Shown here piece after piece: positions 36,202 to 47,408 of a stretch of 64,000 nucleotides of DNA. The stretch comes from Pezizomycotina sp. ARF18 (taxonomy: Eukaryota; Ascomycota): contig AZLU01000157.1 of NCBI GenBank assembly GCA_002224055.1, positions 34,567 to 98,566 on the forward strand, read 5' to 3'. A program made the position numbers and the translations under genes. The notes beneath the pieces are model-generated. The model had not been told where the DNA came from. It did no database searches and was given only the letters and a program-made list of their open reading frames with translations. The stretch's first letter is position 1, and each line of letters opens with the position of its first letter.

Positions 36202-36828
36202 TCAATGCCTTGCTATCTTCATGATCTCCTTCGACTTCGCTTTCGCAATATCCTCTTCATTCTGTGAACTTTCCATTAGGTTTCTCAACAGCGGAATCAT
36301 GTCATCCTTAGTTTATAATCAATCTGCAGGGAAACTCGTCCACCGGTGTTTGCTATCGCAGCTGCAGCATCTCTTTGAATTTCTCCTTAACGCGTTCGGT
36401 TGTCTTTAGCTTTTTTTCGACCGCGTCTTTCTCCCCTTTATAAAGTCCAATATCTGGTTTATCTCCTTTTCCTCCTTCTCCAACGCTTTACGCGTGTTCT
36501 GAGCTTATCGTTCTCCTACTGTTTTTCGGCAAGTTTCTTCGCACGTTCGTCTAGCACGCATTCAAGTGTTATATTTGTGCGTTCCAGTTTCTCTTCAGCC
36601 GCTTTCAGCTTCTCAAGTACTGCAGCAACGTCAGTTTAGCGATATTGTGCAAGTAAGGAAGGCCATGTTCAGAGCAAAAGCTCAAAGGGGGGGTTGAAGA
36701 TTCCGCTTACGGAGGTCGTATTTTTCCTTCTCAGCTAAAGTTATTGTATTTGGTGGGGTTTTCTTCACCTCCGGTGCTTCGAGCGTATCAGCTTTGCGTT
36801 TCAACGGAGCCTTGCTGGATTCCGGCAT
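36202..36828 (-). pseudogene. KRKAD coiled-coil protein B (paralogue of A), disrupted
   Basis: Exon 1 (36828-36711) reads MPESSKAPLKRKADTLEAP, EVKKTPPNTITLAEKEKYD. An alternative in-frame ATG lies at 36927. The intron 36620-36710 (91 nt, GTAAGC...GCAG) is phase 1. Exon 2 opens LLEKLKAAEEKLERTNITLE and continues CVLDERAKKLAEKQ, then TAG, then ENDKLRTRVKRW. The block LDERAKKL...KQ.ENDKL is shared with gene A. Further coil pieces are in shifted frames (KDAVEKKLKTTERVKEKF; SSQNEEDIAKAKSKEIMKIA), ending at TGA 36202-36204. One nonsense codon and two shifts suggest a pseudogene. Confidence 0.6.
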
Positions 36829-37328
36829 CGCGAAAGTAAGTCGTGTTACGGGGAGCTTTATCGACGGTGAGGCCACCTTTGTAAAACGGGAGATGGGAGA
36901 TACATACTCTTTCTTTGCATCGCCCATGAGTCTTAAAGGCAAAAATTAGCTAGAATATGCTAGATGGCAACATTGTGTGCTTTAGATAGGCGTTCAACAA
37001 CTGTGGCGTCACCACAGACAGCGAATGCATGCTTATAGGGGCCTGCCGGAGCAGGGAGAATGGGGAAGTAAGAGCATACTTGATTTGTTATAATTCACGA
37101 CAATCGCTGCATTCCAGATTTTGTGCTAAATGTAGATCTCCTTCTCCCTACGCGTAATAATGATAACACAAGAAGAAAAGTTTGGAAAATTGCGAAGTAA
37201 TGACCAAGCGGAAAATCCTAAACTTTTAACGAAATTTGTTGAGCGCGCTGAGAAAATACATCTCGCTCTCCTTGGTTCCTGATCTGTAAAGATGCGGGCA
37301 TCTCCTTTCCCCTAAAACGCTTATATCC

Positions 37329-37924
37329 CTATATTTCTTCAAACTCGTCCACGTAATTAATTGAGATGCTCAGAATGTCCACCATGGCTTCTTTCGCAGC
37401 GCTCAGTCTTTCTTCCAGGACCTTAAGTTTCGCAATATTGGCCTTATTCTGCTCGATAATTTGCTTATGCCGATTCTTGAGATCTTTATACTTCTTCATC
37501 AGTCTCCTCCTCTCAGACCTATGCTCTTCGAGAGCCCTCTCGTAGCGGGCTTGAACGGTGTCAATATCCTTGGTCAATTCCTTGAGGCTGAGTTTGATGT
37601 TGAGCTCCATTTTTTCCATTTCGTCAGTAATTTGATCCTCGCTGTAATCGAAAGCGAGTTTCTCGCGCTGTAGCTGCTTTTCAGTCTCCTTGAGCTTCTG
37701 AAGGACTATTGCGATGGGTTAAACCAGATAGCTCCTGTAAACCAAGAAATCACGATGAGGTGAGAAAAAGCACAGTCTCTTTCGGCGTTGGAGCGGGAGA
37801 TTTGGGAGGTTATGTATTCGATAGTGGTCTCGGCCTCCTTGAGCTTGACGTCGCGGGTCGGGTTCTGGACCTACGCAAGGTCGTCGTCGGCGGGGAGCTT
37901 GCGCTTACGGTTGGAAGGATCCAT
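37329..37924 (-). CDS. KRK coiled-coil protein C, in-frame stop in exon 1
   Basis: Exon 1 starts MDPSNRKRKLPADDDLA, then TAG (CAG to TAG would explain it), then VQNPTRDVKLKEAETTIEYI. An intron ending CAATAG lies just before LQKLKETEKQLQREKLAF. From there exon 2 is open to the stop at 37329: EKMELNIKLSLKELTKDID, RALEEHRSERRRLMKKYKDL, IIEQNKANIAKLKVLEERL, ISINYVDEFEEI. The acceptor falls one base before the LQKLK codons, as in genes B and D. The total is about 175 aa and coiled coil throughout. The intact 96-codon C-terminal frame is the best preserved part. Confidence 0.6.
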
Positions 37925-38128
37925 TTGCAGTGCTGGAGCGGTTGTGGGGTCTGGAAGCGGTTGTTTGTAGCTGCTATATTGGGATTCTGGACCTCGGCGG
38001 CGGGGATTCTCGTGAGATAATATGGGGGAGCGTTTTGTAGTAGAGTCTGAAGCGAAATGTTTGTAAGGTACGATATTGTGTTAATGTAAATGTGATCGTG
38101 CAAAGTTGTTGTACTAGGAAGGGGTCAT

Positions 38129-38225
38129 TTTTTTTTTTTTTTTTTTTTTTTCCTTTTGTCAATACTGCTGTAGATTTTATAGTAGTCGTCGCCTAATAAA
38201 TAAATAAATAAATAGATAATAAATA
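38129..38225. repeat. T tract and (TAAA)n microsatellite
   Basis: A run of about 23 T at 38129-38151 is followed by a TAAA-type microsatellite at about 38193-38225, between coiled-coil genes C and D. Confidence 0.8.
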
Positions 38226-38339
38226 AAGATCCATTATCAGACTCCTTATGACCTCTCGGAACCTTGAGGGTCTCCAGTACTGAGTCTTTGACCGTGTTTG
38301 GAATAGTAAGCCTTTTTCTTAGGAGTCTTCCGGGCTAGG

Positions 38340-38785
38340 CTATGTTGCTTTCGCTCTCGGACGTTCGGCTCCGTTCAGGGTCTCGGGGACGAAATAGAAC
38401 ACGCGCCCAAAAATCTATTTCGCCTCCGTGTAGTTCAGCTCTCTTCCCGGTTGCCAGTCATTTGATCATTGCTTCGTTCTCCTTCTCAAGGTCTGCAATT
38501 TTGCCGGTACGGTCGCGGACGGGGTAGTCGATAGTGGTATTTGCCAACTATAGTTGGTCTTCCGTGCGCATAAGCTTTTCGAGAACTATGCACTAGGAAG
38601 ACTAACCAATTAGCGTCAAAAGGCCCGGGTAATAGCGTTTCAGCAGGGATTCTCGCTTGGTTTTCGCTATCGCTTTGTAGAGTAGCGGGTTCGCGTTCAG
38701 CCTCCACTTCGCGATACTTCATGTCAGAATCTTTTCTGTAGACGGCGCTGTTAGCCGTAGCGGAAATAATATCACGGATATCCAT
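38340..38785 (-). pseudogene. coiled-coil protein D with nonsense codons
   Basis: Exon 1 starts MDIRDIISATANSAVYRKDS and is charged (MKYREVEAEREPATLQSD). A CATAG acceptor immediately precedes LEKLMRTEDQL, the same position as in genes B and C. TAG follows, then LANTTIDYPVRDRTGKIADL and EKENEAMIK, then TGA, then LATGKRAELHGGEIDFW. TAG is what CAG becomes by C-to-T, and TGA is what CGA becomes. The reading frame ends at 38340-38342. The KRK motif is not seen in exon 1. It is probably a pseudogene of the same lineage as B and C. Confidence 0.5.
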
Positions 38786-39549
38786 CTTAAGCCTTGATAG
38801 GGAAAGGAGAGAGGGTAAAGCGAGCGGTTTCCGCGAAAGATAGGTGAAAAGCGAAACTGTCGCGACCGTGACTTTCGACTAGGCAAGTTTATCTGTTGAT
38901 AAGTTGACTAGCGGCAGTCTCAGGGGTAACTATTTTTGCCTAGTTCCTTTTGGCGCCATAACGGTTCGGTTACGTTACAGCATTAGTAAGAGCCGGCGCG
39001 CCTAACGGAAGAAGCCGTCTCTGGACGACAAAGCCTTTCTCCTCCCTCGAATAACTGGCTGACAAAAGAAGCCCAACCTCCGCATGTTGCCTATGTAGAC
39101 GCGATATCGCGATTCGCTTTCATGCGGCTAAGCTTAATCAGAAGTTTGAAAAGACAAAGATTTGAATTGAAGGAACGGAAGAGAGGGTGCGTTCGTCCGT
39201 TTGGCTCCGTGTCGCTTGAGTTCTATATTTGTCTGGAAAGAACAACAATGACTGCAGAGGTTTGTACAGGGCAGAGTGATGTGCGATGGCATTTTGGATC
39301 CCACATAGCCGCCTATGACAAGAAACAGGGAGAAGAGAAATACTAATAATATATTTGAGCACACTTGTTTTATTACCAGCATCTGCTAAAGATCTGCTAA
39401 ACTAGAGGCCGCGTTCCCTTCGGATAATGAGAAGATAACAAAGTTTGAAAATACTTTCATAGGAGTTCCAGCTTTTGATCCCCTCTCCGATCATCCGTGG
39501 GAGTACATGAATGTTTCCCTCGTAGCAATAGTTTGACCATAATCCCTGG

Positions 39550-40270
39550 TCAGGCTTTGCCGAAGAAGGTTCTATATATCTTGATATTCTTTCGGGTCTG
39601 ACTGAGACTTATAGCCAGCCGAGTTCCTATGGATTTTTCCAAAGCATTCTTCGCCGCTTTCAATTTGATATCGGAGGCCTTTTTCCCGTCGCGAAGGGGC
39701 ACGAAATCGTTGAATTCTTTTCAATCAATCGATGAAGGCTTCGTGGTTCGACCAATGAGCATGGAGATGGTGTTTTTGAGACATTCGTTCAGAGCCTTGA
39801 GGACTTTCACTTCTTCGGGTAGCTTTCCATGTGAATACTTCATGGTGCTAAGCTGCTTGGCGAGGGCCGTATTATCTTTCTGTATCGTTTCCATCTTGCC
39901 GTTACGGTCTTTCGCAAGGCGGTCGAGAGCGTTTTTGGTTTTTTGGAGTTCCTCCTCCATTTCTTTCCACTAAATGAAAATTTTCTCGTCATGTTGCGTG
40001 TTAAGAAGATGAGAGAAAACAGTAAAAAACAAAAAAGGTGAAAAGAAAGCAGAACGAGAGAAAGGGTAGAGAATTAGGGGGCCCGGCGTATAACAAGGCA
40101 AATGCGTGATTTTTTGGTCTCCTTCTACACATTCTCGTTCTGGAGAAAGACATGTGAGGCCTTCTCATTAAGTGGTACACATCAAGAGCTAGAATATATA
40201 ACGTTTCACTTCGATCCCGACTGAACGGCTTTTTTGAGTTTCTCCAGTATTGAGGGACGATTGTCATAAA
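39550..40270 (-). pseudogene. coiled-coil protein E, disrupted
   Basis: At about 40260 an ILEKLKKAVQSGSK segment matches the coil openings of B, C and D, but stops soon after. After an acceptor (TTCATTTAG at about 39972), a well preserved coil follows: MEEELQKTKNALDRLAKDRN, KMETIQKDNTALAKQLSTM and LPEEVKVLKALNECLKNTI. A TGA then interrupts, and KEFNDFVPLRDGKKASDIKL, AAKNALEKSIGTRL continues in the same frame to 39550. The first exon was not found. It is the most distal member of the minus-strand run 34.9-40.3 kb. Confidence 0.5.
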
Positions 40271-41744
40271 GCCAAACTTGGGAGACGAACAGGTAATGAT
40301 AGGAAATGGGAGTTTTACGAGGGATCATTGCGCTGAGTGACTGGCACGGAGCCTAAGGTTCAAAGTTATCCCGGTGCAGAGGGTATGCGATCTGCGGCTT
40401 GAACACATATATTTAATTCTCCCTGGTCGTAGTAGTACGACCTATAGATGTCATATTCTCGTACTTCACCCTCGGTCTTTGAAAGGAGATCATGTATTCT
40501 CCCGTACTGTACGGCAATTTTAAAAGGTCTCTACTACCTTCTCGGCACATGAGCGGTTAAAAGAATAGGGAGTAAATTTCCTTCAGGCCAAGCTGGGTTG
40601 CGCCAAAATGATCAGCTGCAGCGAAGAACCTGCAATAATCTATTCTCTAGATCTGGACAGAAACTGGAGCTCCCGTAGAGATTTGGTAAGCAGAAGCGCA
40701 TCGGTAAATCACGCCGTAGAAAACGGACAAAATGTTACGGTCCACGAGTTTCATTAACCCGTATTGAGCAAGGACGATGGTGGGCTTTTTGTGTCTTTGA
40801 ACCGATGAGGGGTTTAAGCTGCGAGCTTGGCGCCAGAGACGCCCCTAGCTGATAGGGTGAAATTCGCGCCTGCCGTGAGACTTTAAAATCATCTTCTCTT
40901 ATGGGTAAATAGTTGTCCGTTTTGAAACATGGTTTTGGACAGTGGCGTTTCCAAGAATCTTGGTAAGTTGGTCGAACGAAATGATTCTATCAATTATAGT
41001 GGAGAAGCTCAAAGTGGGAAAGCTTGTGAACTCTATCCTCGATATATGTCCAATGGGAGACATTCCGGACGTCAGTTGCGCCGTCGGTCACGATCTTGGT
41101 ACTCTTGGAGGGGCCTGGCTTGGATCGATAATTGCGTGCCCAGAAGTTTCGTATTTTTAGACACTTTCGGCTCCTTTCGCCTTGCAGTTAAAATGAAATA
41201 AACGAGATTAAGGATTGTGGCGTTTTCTCAGCGAAAGAAGTATTTCGGAAGAGAACTTGGAGAAGACTTCACCACTTATCGGGATAATTGTACAACTGCG
41301 TGATAAACGTGATAGTGTCACATTGCTCGATTCTGTAATTTCGAAGTCTTGGACTTGCTTACTTTTGAGAAACGATTGGCCTCAATTGATGAGAAATTGT
41401 GACGGCCAAGCTTGCACTTTGCCGTCATAGGATATTGGCGAAGTCTTGGAGAATATCGCGAGGTTCTCCTTAATCCCACATCGCTTGCCAAGTTGTTTTC
41501 TCCTATCGTGATCAGCCTTTGAGCTCGCCCACGATCTCTTCGTCATTTGCCCGTAATATAAATGTATATAACCTGTGCTTCGTCCTGCTCGGTAGTTGTT
41601 CTTTTCTTCTATCACCAGCACCATCATATCATCCTCTCGTATACCTTACTATACCCACAGCTCTAAAGGAAGCACACAATCCTTAAGTCACTCGTTAAAC
41701 TTCTTTCTTTTTAACTTCTACACTTCTACTTTCCCTTTTCCAAA
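40271..41744. other. intergenic stretch, weak open frames only
   Basis: An open frame at 40942-41160 (SNEMILSIIVEKLKVGK...) and one at 41215-41430 have no recognisable domain. The last 250 bases before 41745 look like a promoter, with a TATAAATG-like box at about 41557 and a CT-rich leader from about 41700. Confidence 0.35.
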
Positions 41745-42608
41745 ATGAAGATTTCCCAAGCTACCATTTCCGCGATCGTCGCGTTCCTCGCCGTCGCTCA
41801 GGCCATGCCTCAGGCTATAACTCGAACGCCGGCGGTCGGGGACACCCTAACAGCCCAAGCACCGACTGCGACGAATTTGGACGCCCCATCCGAGGCCACG
41901 GCCCGGCGGTCACGGACAGTCTCCGTCGCACGGTCAGAGACCCGACTACGGAAACCACAATGGAGGTGGCCGTGGCCAATCGCCGTCCCGTGGCCGTGGT
42001 CAATCACCGTCCCATGGCCGTGGTCAATCACCGTCCGTGGCCGTGGTCAATCGCCGTCTCATGGCCGTGGTCAATCGCCGTCCCGTGGCCGTGGTCAATC
42101 GCCGTCCCGTGGCCGTGGTCACGGACCTGATTATGAAAACACAACGGCGGTGGCCGTGGCCAAGGTCCTTCGCGCGTCAGAGACCTGACTACCACAACGG
42201 CGGTGGTCGCGGTCAGGGTCCGTCGCGCGGCCAGGGACCCACACGTGGACAGGGCCCGACTATGGCAACCACAACGGCGGTGGTCGCAGCCAGGGACCTA
42301 TCCGCGGCCAAGGACCAGATTACGGAAACCAGAACGGCGGAGGCCGCGGCCAGGGCCCCATTCGTGGTCAGGGACCTGACTACGGAAACCAGAACGGAGG
42401 AGGCCGCGGTCAGGGTCCTGACTACGGAAACAACAACGGAGGCAACGGTGGCCGCCCCGCAACCACGGTGACGGTCCGTCCGGCTACGATAACGGCGCCA
42501 TTGGGTCGCCGGTCAACAATGACCGCCCATTATATCGCCACGGGACCGTCTGACTCCTACAACGTCGATTCGGGGTCCTACAGCGATGGAAGGCGCCAGG
42601 TTGTTTAA
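41745..42608 (+). CDS. secreted Gly/Arg-rich tandem-repeat protein
   Basis: The first 20 residues, MKISQATISAIVAFLAVAQA, are a clear signal peptide, followed by MPQ. After a shift near 41815 the mature part reads YNSNAGGRGHPNSPSTD, then PDYGNHNGGGRGQSPSRGRG. It becomes a tandem array of GRGQSPS[R/H] units (24-bp DNA repeat, about 41975-42120), then GQGPDYGNQNGGGRGQGPIR units (about 42180-42440). The tail is GPSGYDNGAIGSPVNND and, in another frame, SYNVDSGSYSDGRRQVV to TAA 42606-42608. Frame changes at 41815, 42050, 42190, 42240 and 42530 suggest slippage in the repeats. Secretion is inferred from the signal peptide. A cell-wall or effector-like role is possible but unproven. Confidence 0.65.
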
Positions 42609-42898
42609 GCAAAATAACGGAAAGTTTGTAGTGGACGTTGAAGGGAAGAGGGCTAGCCTTCTTTAATTGCAATGTTTATAGTTTTTCAGTTCTTTATGAG
42701 AGTAGTTGAAGGTGGTAGTCTAGTCAATGCGGCGAATACTGTCGCAAGGTACAGACCTTCATGTAATTACTTATTTTTATATAATATCCTCCAGAACATT
42801 TCCCCTCCTGGTGCTCTTCGTGAATGTTTTATACATGTACATCGTTTTTAACTCCTAAAACATGAGAAAGCTAACGCTAAACTTAACCAATGAATAGT

Positions 42899-44087
42899 CT
42901 AATTCCTATTGCATGAGCCAAAACCTCGAGCCGGCGACGATGGCGATGGTGGCAACGGTGATGGCGTTGACATCCTCTCCATATTAACCGCCTTACCTTT
43001 GTTGCGATCGCGTCGATCTTTCCTCTTTCCACCTCGTGCTCTGTGGTAACACATTGTCAGAGCACCAATAGTCGTTGGCATGCAAACCACCATGATGGCC
43101 CATACTTGCTCTACCGTATCCAAAACGTAGCCTAGGTCCATGCTTATAACACCCGCGCACCTAGCAGATTCACAGTCGCGCATATAATGCAGAGAAATCC
43201 TACAAGGAAGCTAGCAGATACTCGTACTTTCTTCCCCGTCGAAACATCGTTGTGCAACCGGAGCCGATCCCGGCGAAGGAAAGGTAAGATTATTGTCGGT
43301 ATTGGGAAAATATAAACTGTCGTGATAGGATGGATATACATCAGCGAAGATTCTCTAAAAATCTGCTAAAAGGGTACACCAGTAAATCCCATACTTAGTA
43401 AATCAGTTATAATATGCAAGCATAATACATTACGTAGCAAGCCGTCGCGATCGCTGGCCGGGACAATAAATATTCAGGATGGTTGGAGTATCTCAGCAGC
43501 GGCGCAAACGTGAGCAGGTTGATCACCCACGCAACAGCGGTAAATGTCTGGAGCACCGTGAGCCACCATCGGGCCTTCGGCTGCCAGAGGAACTCGCGGT
43601 ACGTTAACGTTACGGCGATCTTCACGGAGAATAGACAGTTCGTGTTCATCATCTGCGAGACGAAGTATAGCTTGACAGCGGGCGGTGCTGGGTTGTCGCT
43701 GAATATTGGATTGCGAGTTAGATTTGCGACATCTAGACGTTAGAGTGAAACATAACTAACCTGAATAGCTCATTCGGGTATACTGTGGCGATGATTTGGT
43801 ACGGTATATAGTAAGCACGAGGAAAACCCAGGCGCTAACGGTAAAAGATCCGATAACCGTAAAGTTGCGCAGCAGCGCTGACGTGGTTGGGCTGGAGTAT
43901 CGTCACCGTCGAGTCGCTTTGTTATCATCGCGTTGGACGGAAGCCCGTACTTGGAGTCTGATAATGACCAGAATGGCCGTGAATAGGACCATGGCCCAGT
44001 CAAACTAAGCAGTATTAGCTTTCTCAGTTCTGCGGAATGCTTAGTGAAATGCGAACTCACGACCATCCATCCCGCTATCGTCTGCAT
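42899..44087 (-). CDS. rhodopsin-like integral membrane protein (third copy), four exons
   Basis: Exon 1 is MQTIAGWMV. An intron (GTGAGT...CTTAG) leads to FDWAMVLFTAILVIIRLQVR. After one TGA (CGA to TGA would explain it) come SSPTTSALLRNFTVIG and SFTVSAWVFLVLTIYRT. A second intron (GTTAGT...TTCAG) leads to AVKLYFVSQMMNTNCLFSVK, WLTVLQTFTAVAWVINLLTF and AIATACYVMYYACIL. A third intron (acceptor TTTTTAG) leads to MYIHPITTVYIFPIPTIILP, VSASFLVGFLCIICATVN and, after a one-base shift, DTVEQVWAIMVVCMPTTIGA. The tail is basic and Pro/Ser-rich. Seven hydrophobic helices and the PIP and CMP motifs fit the fungal rhodopsin-like family. It is the best preserved of the three. Confidence 0.7.
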
Positions 44088-44561
44088 GTTTCTTCCCCGT
44101 CCGGAGTATTTGTTCTAGAACCGATCTTCGTGTTATCGCATCCGCTGTCGTAATATCGTCTCGATCATGATACTCTCATTTGATGCGCTTCGAAACCGAG
44201 GTGTAAGCTTGAGCCCGAGTGGCAAGCCGTCCGCCTTTAATCGAATAACATCCTGGACATGCCACGCATGTGTCATCGGCGAATTTCTCATAATTGTGAA
44301 AGGTCGCACAGGAGTTCCGCGAAAAACCGCAGTCAAGTTCCTTTTTTAACAAGGGAGGTTTGCAAGGTTATATATACAAATACCCAATATCTTGTTCTCG
44401 CCGGCGGTGTTCTTCGCAACTGCCAAATTTCCAGTATCTTCCGGGACGTTGCCAAGCGAAGAAATTGATCGCTGACGGTGCAGGTGGCAGCCTCGTCGTC
44501 CTTTTTCTTGCACTCCCCACTCCCTTCGTTATCATAATGATGTTTCAAATACCCTTGCGGA

Positions 44562-44951
44562 TTAATTTTCCTCCCAACATGGTGCGGTTGACTTTTCCGA
44601 AGCCATTGTCGCGTTGTCCATGATCTCTAAAGCCCCAAGAGCGCTCGCGAGAGCGTTGTCAGAGAACCTTGACGGGAGGCTCTGCATGATTGACTCCAGC
44701 ATCTCATGAAGTAATCTTTGGGGGCTGAGGTTGGCTTACGCCATGTGGGAGCTAGGGTACTCCCTGCCGAGGTTCCGTAGTACAATGACACATATTTCTC
44801 CACCCACCCTCTCTGCAGTAAGGATTTTAGCACACTTGGGGGTTATCGTGATATGATAGATTAGGCTGCTTCGCCTTCCGGCTACGGGAAAGCTCCGGGC
44901 GGTGTTGAGATCACCACGCTCGCCTACGACGTTCGCCGTTTTGTGTAGCAT
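44562..44951 (-). CDS. hypothetical helical protein
   Basis: Start MLHKTANVVGERGDLNTARS, VAGRRSSLIYHITITPKCAK. A possible intron (GTGGGT...CCTCAG) is followed by QRLLHEMLESIMQSLPSRFS and NALASALGALEIMDNATMA, stopping at 44562-44564. The second part has coding character; the first is less certain and the splice phase does not fit exactly. No family was recognised. Confidence 0.3.
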
Positions 44952-45311
44952 CGGCGAATAAATCTCCTTTTCTGAAAACTTTGTTTAACAAGATTACCAT
45001 GACGAATTGAAATCGATCAGCGATTGCGAGCAGTAGTAATCCTGGTCGTTTCACGAGCAGTGCCACGGGTAGGTACACGAGTTGTGCGCATCGGCCGCGG
45101 GGGCGATAGCATTATTCTGCTCACCTTTGCTATCGCGGCTGATTAAATGAAACCGAGGTCTATATATACCAAATAAAGAGCTCTTCGCAGAAATCAAATG
45201 TTTGAAATAGATGTATCTCTTCCCTAAACCATGAGCCTTATTGCGAACCACTGATTTAGGCTCGCATGCTTTCAGAATCCCTTTCTCTTAGCGATTATTA
45301 AGCATTTCTCG

Positions 45312-45526
45312 CTAGTTTACCAGCTCTCTGATCTTCTCCAATTTTTCCTCCGTTTCTTTTCTCTTCAACCGCGGACCAATTTCCCGGCGGCCTTTTTTAG
45401 CTCTTCATAAAGTTCATTTAACTTCTCTTTCTCTGCTTTGATGCGCTCAATCTCCTCCTTTAGCGCCGTGACTTCCTTGTCTGCGACTGTAAACAACATG
45501 CTGGGATCGCCGCCAGGAAGCTTCAT
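45312..45526 (-). CDS. short coiled-coil protein or exon
   Basis: From ATG 45526: MKLPGGDPSMLFTVADKEVT, ALKEEIERIKAEKEKLNELY, EELKKAAGKLV. A one-base shift then gives RLKRKETEEKLEKIRELVN and a stop at 45312-45314. It is a near-perfect heptad coil of about 70 aa. TTTACAG just before VADKEV also looks like an intron acceptor, so this may be the second exon of a gene whose first exon is missing or lies at about 46.7 kb. Confidence 0.5.
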
Positions 45527-45599
45527 CGGCCAGGACTTCTTGTCCAACGGCTTTTGAGATATTGTTTTAACTAAAAAACAGGTTAGAGAATCCACTCCC

Positions 45600-46897
45600 G
45601 TATCATATACATAAATATCTTTATCTGTGCAGGAAAGATGGAAGTTGGAGAAATGATACTTTTATTGCTGTTTTGCCAGCTCTCGGTAAATTTGTCATGG
45701 GGGGGGAAAGGTGAAGCTCAGCAATTCCAGCGTTGGGGTCGGACGCTCGGGAATTTACGTTCCTTGCCTGTAGGCCCTCGTTCATACTGGTATTTCCCCA
45801 TCGACTACGTAATTCTAGATCGTGATAGAGGCCTCAGAAATGCTAACGAGCCTATCTGGAAAACCATGTAAAATAAGATTGTTTCATGGACTCAAATTGC
45901 CCAGCCGACATAAGAACATTGAGCTTTTAGGGCATTTGTGTGTTACTGATATAAGGTTCGTCCATTAGTCGTCAGCAGAAGAGAATTCCCTGATTTGAAT
46001 CTCTGCTATAGCTTCGTTAGAGGCAAGAATATTTCGTCCCGCGGTGGATATTTTCATAGTAGCTCCAAGCCTCGATACGATGATTAGAATCACGGATATA
46101 ACTTGATCGCTTTTAACTGTTACGTTTGAAGGTAATTTTCATTAACAGTGGACTTAACTACCGGTACCCCAAGATTTCTAAAAGAAGAACAACGGTCTAT
46201 GGAAAAAACTTGAAACAAATATAGATAATAACGTAGAAATTGGGTAGGATATACACAGTGAAATAGAACGCGCACCGAAGAATTGACGTAAAAGGTATAA
46301 CAGAAAAAAGGATACCAATGCATCTCATAGCAGTAGAATTGCTCTAGGTCAACGGGGTCGTGTGGTCTCCGTTCGCGCCCCGCCGGTCTCCTAATGCTTT
46401 AATAGAGCTATGCCGACGGTGCCGGACTTTCCATCGTCCGAGAGCTTGAAAGCTACAAACTGCGAGTTGAAGAAGGGAATGCCAAGATGAGTTCGAGTTG
46501 CTGCCGGACTAGCAATAGTCATTTGTCAGCGGGTAATCGATCGTAATAAAATAATTTAATGGAAACAATGGAGACGTAAGAATCCAATTTATTCTACGCT
46601 TCTTTTTTTTTTTTTTTTTTTTTCTTTTATGATCTGGACTCCAAGGATTTTTCAATAATGACCATGATATTACTTACGCTCCTTCACCTCCTCCGGTGCT
46701 TTTTGTTCTTGATCCGTTCGGACTTAATCAGAATTTGCTCTATGTGGGAGGGACTACAGTAGGTAGCTAGCTGTGTTGAACTTGGTAATTGGTGACTTGT
46801 GGATTGGAGTAAAATAGTACGTCGGTTGTCGGTTGTTGATTTTGAAGTTTTAGAGAAGTTAAAAGGAGAATGCTAGCTATTGGGCATGCAAAAGAGG
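45600..46897. other. region with possible exon remnants on the minus strand
   Basis: Minus-strand pieces with coding character are RTDQEQKAPEEVKE followed by a GTAAGT donor (about 46680-46725) and MTIASPAATRTHLGIPFF, NSQFVAFKLSDDGKSGTVG (about 46400-46530). No start codon or complete frame links them. A T run of about 20 lies at 46604-46623. A G run lies at 45701-45708. Confidence 0.3.
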
Positions 46898-47104
46898 CAT
46901 GACAAATCTACAGCATCAAGATAATATTTATATAGCTAAAAAAAAAAAAACTTTAGCTAAAGATATTAAGTTTTTAACTAAAAATATAAGAGATTATAAT
47001 AATAAGGCATTAATATTATATATATTTAATAAAATCATTAATTTTATATTAAATCTACAAGTTTATTTTATATTATTAGATATATCATAGATCTGTGCTA
47101 GCAG
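46898..47104. repeat. AT-rich dispersed element, copy 2
   Basis: Begins ACAAATCTACAGCATCAAG and ends TATCATAGATCTGTGCTAGC. It shares its core and both ends with the copy at 8489-8758 but is internally shorter. An (AAATT)n-like simple repeat follows at about 47125-47180. Confidence 0.55.
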
Positions 47105-47408
47105 GGAAAGCTAAAAGGTTGAACAAAATAAAAATTAAAATTAAAATTAAAAATAAAAATTAAAATAAAAGTAAAACCCATCCACGCAGAATATTAACAG
47201 GGTTCGTGCAAGGTGTGAGCAGGAGATATATCTATATTCTAAAACTTTTTTTAAGGCAGAAATATGCGTTTATACTGTGATTAGTGAGACTTAAAAGCCT
47301 AGCAACGCGGTTCCGTCGAACAAAGATCCTAGCTCATATATTCCCGATCTCTTTCCCTATAATTATAAGACTAAGAAAGTACCGAGGCGGAAGGAACTCA
47401 TAGAATAG

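Noticed and set aside
40929-41430. Plus-strand frames containing IIVEKLKVGK
   Set aside because: The VEKLK string recalls the coil genes, but the flanking sequence is hydrophobic and not heptad-like, with no start exon.
44133-44623. Overlapping short frames on both strands between the third rhodopsin-like gene and 44.6 kb
   Set aside because: No coding signature beyond length; possible promoter region of the neighbouring gene.
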